Assembly: GCF_032926325.1 (NCBI RefSeq) | Contig: NZ_CP136709.1 | Coordinates: 1,277,501-1,341,500, forward strand | Direction: 5' to 3' | Length of the DNA: 64,000 bases | Origin: Aestuariibaculum lutulentum | Lineage (GTDB): Bacteria > Bacteroidota > Bacteroidia > Flavobacteriales > Flavobacteriaceae | Part shown: in pieces, positions 59,686 to 64,000 of the stretch | Layout of the letters: each line of letters opens with the position of its first letter | How positions within the stretch are numbered: position 1 is the first letter of the stretch | Position numbers and translations under genes: made by a program | Notes under the pieces: model-generated | The model's database searches: none | The model's input: only the letters and a program-made list of their open reading frames with translations | Told to the model about the DNA's origin: nothing

Positions 59686-60705
59686 CTATTCCAAAACGGC
59701 ATAATCACCAATACTCACACTTGTAAAGTTACCATTATATTTTACATGGTTACCTATCATAGCTTCATCTAAATTAGCATTTTTTATGCTTGTATGGTTT
59801 TGTATTAAGCTATTTTTAATAATTGAATTATCTACAATACAATCGTTCCCTATAGATACATTAGGACCGATAATAGAATCTGTAATGATAACGTTCTCAC
59901 CAATAAAACACGGTTCTATAATTTCTGCATTTTCTAATTTTACTGATGATGCTACCATTTGCTCATCGCCATCGGCTTTTAAAAACTGAAGCATTTTACC
60001 ATTGGTTTCGACGGTTATGGCTTTGTTTCCGCAGTCCATCCATTCATCAACCGTTCCTGTTTTAAATATTTTGCCGTCTGCCATCATGCGTTTAATACCA
60101 TCGTTTATCTGGTACTCACCACCATTGGTTACGTTTTCATCTAAAACTTCCTGTAATTTATCTTTTAATATAGCTACATCTTTAAAGTAATAAATACCAA
60201 TTACCGCCTGATTACTCACAAAGGTTTGTGGTTTCTCAACCAACTCAACAATCTCTTGTTTATCATTAAGTTTTACTACGCCGTAAGCCTCTGGATTTTC
60301 AACTTCTTTAGTCCAAATAACACTATCTGCAGTTGGGTCCAAATCAAATTCAGCACGAATTAACGTATCGGCATAGGCAATTACTGCCGGACCTGAAAGC
60401 GACTCTTTGGCACACATAATGGCGTGCCCCGTACCTAAAGGTAAATCCTGACGATAAATAGATGCTTTAGCTCCTAAACTTTGGGCAAGTGCTTCTAAAC
60501 TTTCTACAACGTCGTCACCAAACCAAGCCGGATCTCCTAATACAAAAGCCACTTCTTCAATTGGTTGCTTTAACACCTTTGCGATGTCTTTAACCAATCG
60601 GTGAACAATAGGCTGACCAGCAACAGGAATTAACGGTTTAGGTACTGTTAAACTATGTGGACGCAGACGAGAACCTCGACCTGCCATGGGTACTATAATT
60701 TTCAT
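59686..60705 (-). CDS. Sugar-1-phosphate nucleotidyltransferase
   Basis: A 339-residue enzyme. The nucleotide-binding loop is MAGRGSRLRPHSLTVPKPLI. Further motifs are LGTGHAIMCAKESL, VEKPQTFVSNQAVIGIYYF and GGEYQINDGIKRM. The C-terminal 80 residues form a short left-handed beta-helix (IIGPNVSIGNDCIVDNSII). It fits glucose-1-phosphate thymidylyl/uridylyl-transferases, but the sugar and nucleotide are not certain. Near dut and a flippase on the same strand; envelope polysaccharide synthesis is likely. Confidence 0.88.
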   Translation of the reverse strand: MKIIVPMAGRGSRLRPHSLTVPKPLIPVAGQPIVHRLVKDIAKVLKQPIEEVAFVLGDPAWFGDDVVESLEALAQSLGAKASIYRQDLPLGTGHAIMCAKESLSGPAVIAYADTLIRAEFDLDPTADSVIWTKEVENPEAYGVVKLNDKQEIVELVEKPQTFVSNQAVIGIYYFKDVAILKDKLQEVLDENVTNGGEYQINDGIKRMMADGKIFKTGTVDEWMDCGNKAITVETNGKMLQFLKADGDEQMVASSVKLENAEIIEPCFIGENVIITDSIIGPNVSIGNDCIVDNSIIKNSLIQNHTSIKNANLDEAMIGNHVKYNGNFTSVSIGDYAVLE

Positions 60706-60708
60706 ATC

Positions 60709-60734
60709 ACTGCCCGCGAAAACGGGTATCTTTT
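60709..60734. repeat. Short G/C palindrome, REP-like remnant
   Basis: CCCG-CGAAAA-CGGG with flanks ATCAC and TATC between dut and the nucleotidyltransferase gene. The core resembles dispersed 'tttcgcggg' palindromes seen in many Bacteroidota genomes. It could also be a weak hairpin between the two genes. Confidence 0.4.
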
Positions 60735-60747
60735 TTCATTATACTAT

Positions 60748-61182
60748 TTATTTTACACCGGTGCTTCCAAAACCACCTTCTCCTCTATCGGTTTCTGATA
60801 AAGCTTCAACTTCAACCCACTCTGCACGTTCGTGTTTAGCAATAACTAACTGAGCAATACGCTCGCCATTATTAATTACAAACTCCTCGTTAGACAAGTT
60901 GACTAAAATTACTCCCACTTCTCCTCTATAATCGGCATCTACAGTTCCCGGAGCATTTAAAACAGTTATTCCTTTTTTTGCTGCGAGACCACTTCTTGGG
61001 CGTACCTGAGCTTCATAACCAATTGGTAATTCTATGAATAACCCCGTACCAACAATACTACGTTCTAATGGTTTTAAAATTCGTGGTTCTGATAAATTAG
61101 CTCGTAAATCCATACCTGCGGAAGCAATCGTTTCGTAGTTAGGTAAGTCGTGACTGGATTTATTGATGATTTTAATTTGCAT
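60748..61182 (-). CDS. dut: dUTP diphosphatase
   Basis: A 144-residue trimeric dUTPase with all five motifs: AGMDLRANL, PRSGLAAKKG, NAPGTVDADYRGEVGV, NGERIAQLVI and DRGEGGFGSTG (flexible C-terminal arm). It keeps uracil out of DNA and makes dUMP for thymidylate. Its start is 1 nt after the flippase stop, on the same transcript. Confidence 0.97.
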   Translation of the reverse strand: MQIKIINKSSHDLPNYETIASAGMDLRANLSEPRILKPLERSIVGTGLFIELPIGYEAQVRPRSGLAAKKGITVLNAPGTVDADYRGEVGVILVNLSNEEFVINNGERIAQLVIAKHERAEWVEVEALSETDRGEGGFGSTGVK

Positions 61183-61183
61183 A

Positions 61184-62641
61184 TTATCTTTTTAAAAGCT
61201 GTTTGATTTGTTTTTTCTCTGAAATATAAATGATGGTCAAAAATACTAAAACTAGGCCTGTATTTATTAAATAATCGCCCCTTAATCCTTGTTGAAAAGA
61301 AATAAAACTTATTAAAGTTGACAAAATCAGATAACCACCTATACGTTTTAAATCATAAGGTACAGGGTAATATTTTTTCCCTATAAAATATGATATTAAC
61401 ATCATGGTTCCATAAGCCGCTAATGTTGCCCAAGCTGATGCCATAAACCCAATTTTTGGAATCATAGTCAAATTAAAAACAACAGTAATTATTGCCCCTA
61501 ATATTGAAATATACATACCATAACTAGTTCTATCGGTAAGTTTGTACCATATTGCTAAATTATTGTATATACCTAAACACAGGTTGGCCAATAAAATAAT
61601 GGGGACAATACTCAGCGCTTCAAAATATTCTTTTTGACCTAATAAAATACTAGAGAATAAATCGATATAACAAACCACAATCAGCATAAAAATAGCTCCC
61701 AAAATGGTAAACCATTTAAGTATTGTGGCATAATTTTCTTTTGCATTAACCTCTTTCGCATGATTAAAAAAGAAAGGCTCTGCTCCTAAGCGAAAAGCAA
61801 AAATATAAAGCGTCATAAATACGCCCAATTTGTAACAAGCTGCATAAATACCCATTTCCTTCTTACCTATTAAATCCCCTAAAAACAACTTATCTACATT
61901 TTCATTAGTTACATAAGCTAAACTGCCAACCATAATAGGAAGTCCATACATTAAAAGTTTTTTTAAAATTTCAGGGTTTAAAGTCCATTTCATTTTAAAT
62001 AAAATAGGAATCAGTAATACGAACGTGAAAAAACTCGCAATAACATTTGCTAAGAAGATATAAATAACCTGAGGTTGACCGGCTTCATAGAAATGCAATA
62101 TTTTAGGTAAAATGTCTTCTGATAATATTCCATTTGGTATAATCCACAAAAACAGAACATTTAAAATCGCAAATACAGAAATATTAAAAATCTTAATACC
62201 CGTAAATTTTATGGGCTGATTTGTTACTCTCAAATAAGCAAATGGTATAACAACAATTGTATCAAAAAAAACAGTCCAGATTAATATTTTTACGTGCAAA
62301 ATGCTTTCAAAACCAAAGATACTGGCAATGTTATCTGCAAAGAATAAAGCAACAACTAAAAATAAACATGTTGTTATTAAAAGGGATATAAAAGATGTAG
62401 AGACAACCTTTCCTTTTTCCTTTTCCTTGCTAAAAAATCTAAAAAAAGCAGTCTCTAGTCCATAAGTAAGTATGGCATTTAAATAAGCTGCATATACATA
62501 ATAGTCTGTGTTTATTGCATATTTTTCTGCACCAAACACATCTGTATGTAGGCGTACTAAAAAAATATTTATAGCCCTTGGCAGGATAGCTGCAATCCCG
62601 TAAATAATGGTGTCTTTAAAAAATCTTTTTAATGTACCCAA
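61184..62641 (-). CDS. Polysaccharide/oligosaccharide flippase (MOP superfamily)
   Basis: A 485-residue membrane protein with about 14 helices. The N-terminus FFKDTIIYGIAAILPRAINI and PIMVGSLAYVTNENVDKLFL are typical of Wzx/MurJ-like exporters. It would flip lipid-linked glycans across the inner membrane. Glycosyltransferases are not next to it; the nearby NDP-sugar enzyme gene is the only related neighbour. MurJ itself is less likely because of the length and the Wzx-like N-terminus. Confidence 0.87.
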   Translation of the reverse strand: MGTLKRFFKDTIIYGIAAILPRAINIFLVRLHTDVFGAEKYAINTDYYVYAAYLNAILTYGLETAFFRFFSKEKEKGKVVSTSFISLLITTCLFLVVALFFADNIASIFGFESILHVKILIWTVFFDTIVVIPFAYLRVTNQPIKFTGIKIFNISVFAILNVLFLWIIPNGILSEDILPKILHFYEAGQPQVIYIFLANVIASFFTFVLLIPILFKMKWTLNPEILKKLLMYGLPIMVGSLAYVTNENVDKLFLGDLIGKKEMGIYAACYKLGVFMTLYIFAFRLGAEPFFFNHAKEVNAKENYATILKWFTILGAIFMLIVVCYIDLFSSILLGQKEYFEALSIVPIILLANLCLGIYNNLAIWYKLTDRTSYGMYISILGAIITVVFNLTMIPKIGFMASAWATLAAYGTMMLISYFIGKKYYPVPYDLKRIGGYLILSTLISFISFQQGLRGDYLINTGLVLVFLTIIYISEKKQIKQLLKR

Positions 62642-62723
62642 TCCTTAAAATTTATGGCTAAAAATACGCTTTTACCCAACGCAAACCAAAGAAACCTGTT
62701 TGAAGCTTAATTTGTTATAAATT

Positions 62724-63170
62724 CTATTTACGTATCACTTTCGAATACTTAAAATACTGGTACTCATCATCTAGTTTATAACCAATCATACATTCATTTT
62801 CTTTTAAAATGAAAGGTATTTTTTCTGTTAAAACAGGTAGCTTATTCCCATATTAAGCAAAAGGTTTATCACTCATAATAAAATCTTCTTTTACCAACTC
62901 TTTCTTTTGATAAACACCCGAATACAAAATATCATTTTGCTTACTTAAACTAATTTTTTTCCCATGAAAATACATATGGTCTAATGGAATAGAATTCAAT
63001 TTAACAACAACATATATTTCCCTATTTATAGAATCTAATTCTTTATAATAAACGGCTTCAATATCTAAAGGTTTCATTAATTCAGATTGCTTAGCTCCTG
63101 CACATTGATATAAACTTAAAGCTAATAGCATCGACATAATAGGGTATATTATATGTTTTAAAGCATTCAT
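62724..63170 (-). pseudogene. Lipoprotein gene interrupted by an in-frame TAA
   Basis: The open part (62853-63170, 105 codons) encodes signal peptide and lipobox (LSLYQCAGAK), then VYYKELDSINREIYVVVKLN. It stops at TAA (62853-62855) after SDKPFA. The same frame stays open for another 42 codons (YGNKLPVLTEKIPFILKENE, CMIGYKLDDEYQYFKYSKVI) to TAG at 62724-62726 and looks like real protein. A single GAA- or CAA-to-TAA change would explain it. Possibilities: recent nonsense mutation, a functional shortened protein, readthrough, or sequencing error. Family not recognised. Confidence 0.6.
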
Positions 63171-63260
63171 TTGATTTCAATTTTACTGTTATTTAAATAA
63201 GTATTTTCAAAATTGATGCCATAAACAAGCCTAATAACAATATGAGGCTTTTGAAATTTA

Positions 63261-64000
63261 CTATTCTTCCCCTTGAATATACGCCGTTAAAGGAATATAT
63301 CCTTTTTGATCTTTAAATTCGGCCTCTGGTACGTCCATTTTAAACTGATGTTTTCCAGTTTTCAAATCACCTAAATCATAAATTCTAATGGGAATTTTAT
63401 TCCCTGGGCACCAATTGTTCCAACGTGCCCAGTCTTCTGGTTTCTTAGTTTTTTTACCATATATACCGTTACTCTGTGTATTTAGAACACGATACTCTTC
63501 GCAGCTTTCACCACCCGGTGTATATTTAGCTATCTCTTCTCCGTCAAAATACACCACATGCTCACGACGAATGTATTCTTCACCTCCTTTATTAGCACCA
63601 TGATTTGAGGTTATAACATACAATCTAGCATTTTTTAATGGCCTGTCTAAAACAAACTCATTAAACTTAATCGTTTCCCCTTCAACATTGGTATGTTTAT
63701 AATTATCAAGCTTATCACGAGAATATAAGTGTACTAATTTGTCAACTTTGTTCGAATATGGCTTAGATGAAGAAATAAGCTTAATACTTCCTCCATAAAC
63801 ATCACCGCGACCTTCGCAACCTTCAACCTGTTTTTGTGCAGCATCCGGCGTGCCAAACAAATCAAACTGAATCCAGAAATCGTAGGTTTTTCGAAGTTCC
63901 TTATTGTTTAACAAGCGTCCTATGTTGTTTATTTCATACAAATAATCGACACTATTAGGCATCTTATTTTTATTCATAAAGGGAGTAACGAAACGTGCTA
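63261..64000 (-). CDS. PNGase F-like protein (3' part; runs off the right edge)
   Basis: At least 246 codons, open to the window edge. Although an ATG occurs at 63977, the frame continues upstream as ARFVTPFMNKNK, matching the GRFITPY segment that joins the two PNGase F jelly-roll domains, so the true start lies outside. The C-terminal domain has VITSNHGANKGG, SCEEYRVLNT and WNNWCPGNKIPIRIYDLGDL, like the PNGase F C-terminal domain (WCPG...P.RI). PNGase F removes N-glycans from glycoproteins. The catalytic residues would be in the missing part, so activity cannot be judged. Confidence 0.72.
   Translation of the reverse strand, partial: ARFVTPFMNKNKMPNSVDYLYEINNIGRLLNNKELRKTYDFWIQFDLFGTPDAAQKQVEGCEGRGDVYGGSIKLISSSKPYSNKVDKLVHLYSRDKLDNYKHTNVEGETIKFNEFVLDRPLKNARLYVITSNHGANKGGEEYIRREHVVYFDGEEIAKYTPGGESCEEYRVLNTQSNGIYGKKTKKPEDWARWNNWCPGNKIPIRIYDLGDLKTGKHQFKMDVPEAEFKDQKGYIPLTAYIQGEE

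Overview
This window comes from a low-GC Bacteroidota chromosome, almost certainly a marine-type member of the Flavobacteriaceae. The evidence is a gliding lipoprotein gene (gldH) behind a RicT/PSP1 gene, many small SPII lipoproteins, SPOR and HU-CCDC81 proteins, a DUF4292 lipoprotein, and promoters of the Bacteroidota housekeeping type (-7 element TAnnTTTG). The content is mostly core genome. No tRNA, rRNA, CRISPR array, prophage or intact insertion sequence was seen.

Layout. 1-7.1 kb: 5' part of tex, two lipoprotein genes, a small Cys-rich gene with a non-ATG start, metG, an LD-carboxypeptidase and a TerB/DnaJ protein. 7.1-11.4 kb: bacilliredoxin, a lipoprotein behind an ECF-type promoter, PlsC, acyl-ACP desaturase, an HD hydrolase and an AraC regulator. 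11.4-14.6 kb: a tandem array of three secreted paralogues plus a coding-deleted fourth copy, with a strikingly regular promoter architecture. 14.7-21.9 kb: enoyl-CoA hydratase, orphan histidine kinase, hemJ, MATE pump, hemH, ThuA protein and a second AraC regulator. 22.1-31.7 kb: a heme cluster hemA, hemC-hemD fusion, (trkH-trkA), hemE, EI24/CysZ-like, hemF, ychJ-like, hemB. With hemH and hemJ nearby it covers nearly the whole pathway from glutamyl-tRNA to protoheme. 31.8-41.1 kb: CNNM/CBS protein, ogt, serine hydrolase, PolB-like exonuclease, fused peptide-ABC ATPase, scoAB and PBP1A. 41.2-45.8 kb: gldH, ricT, then a ferredoxin / TrhP-like U32 / TrhO cluster that points to wobble-uridine hydroxylation of tRNA. 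46-49.6 kb: recA, then a lipoprotein / ECF sigma / trans-envelope anti-sigma operon. 49.7-64 kb: PlsC, trpS, a SPOR-tailed secreted protein, dprA, HU-SPOR protein, thioesterase, an EnvC / DUF4292 / TPR / sugar nucleotidyltransferase / dut / flippase run, a lipoprotein gene with an in-frame stop, and the 3' part of a PNGase F-like gene.

The most interesting signal is a small regulon visible inside the window. The motif ACGCAACC-N15-CATCT occurs three times with identical spacing. One copy precedes the lipoprotein / ECF sigma / anti-sigma operon (apparent autoregulation). One precedes another small lipoprotein at 7.6 kb. The third lies on the minus strand upstream of recA and points at a rho-independent terminator about 100 nt away with no substantial ORF between, so it is a candidate ECF-sigma-dependent small RNA. 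The anti-sigma partner combines an N-terminal cytoplasmic segment, one inner-membrane helix, a long disordered linker and a C-terminal outer-membrane beta-barrel. The second notable system is the paralogue array: each unit, including the coding-deleted one, has an inverted pair of 15-bp sites about 47 bp apart, exactly 55 bp before the -7 element, next to a divergent AraC gene. A 14/15 match to the same site lies upstream of hemA, also next to a divergent AraC gene.
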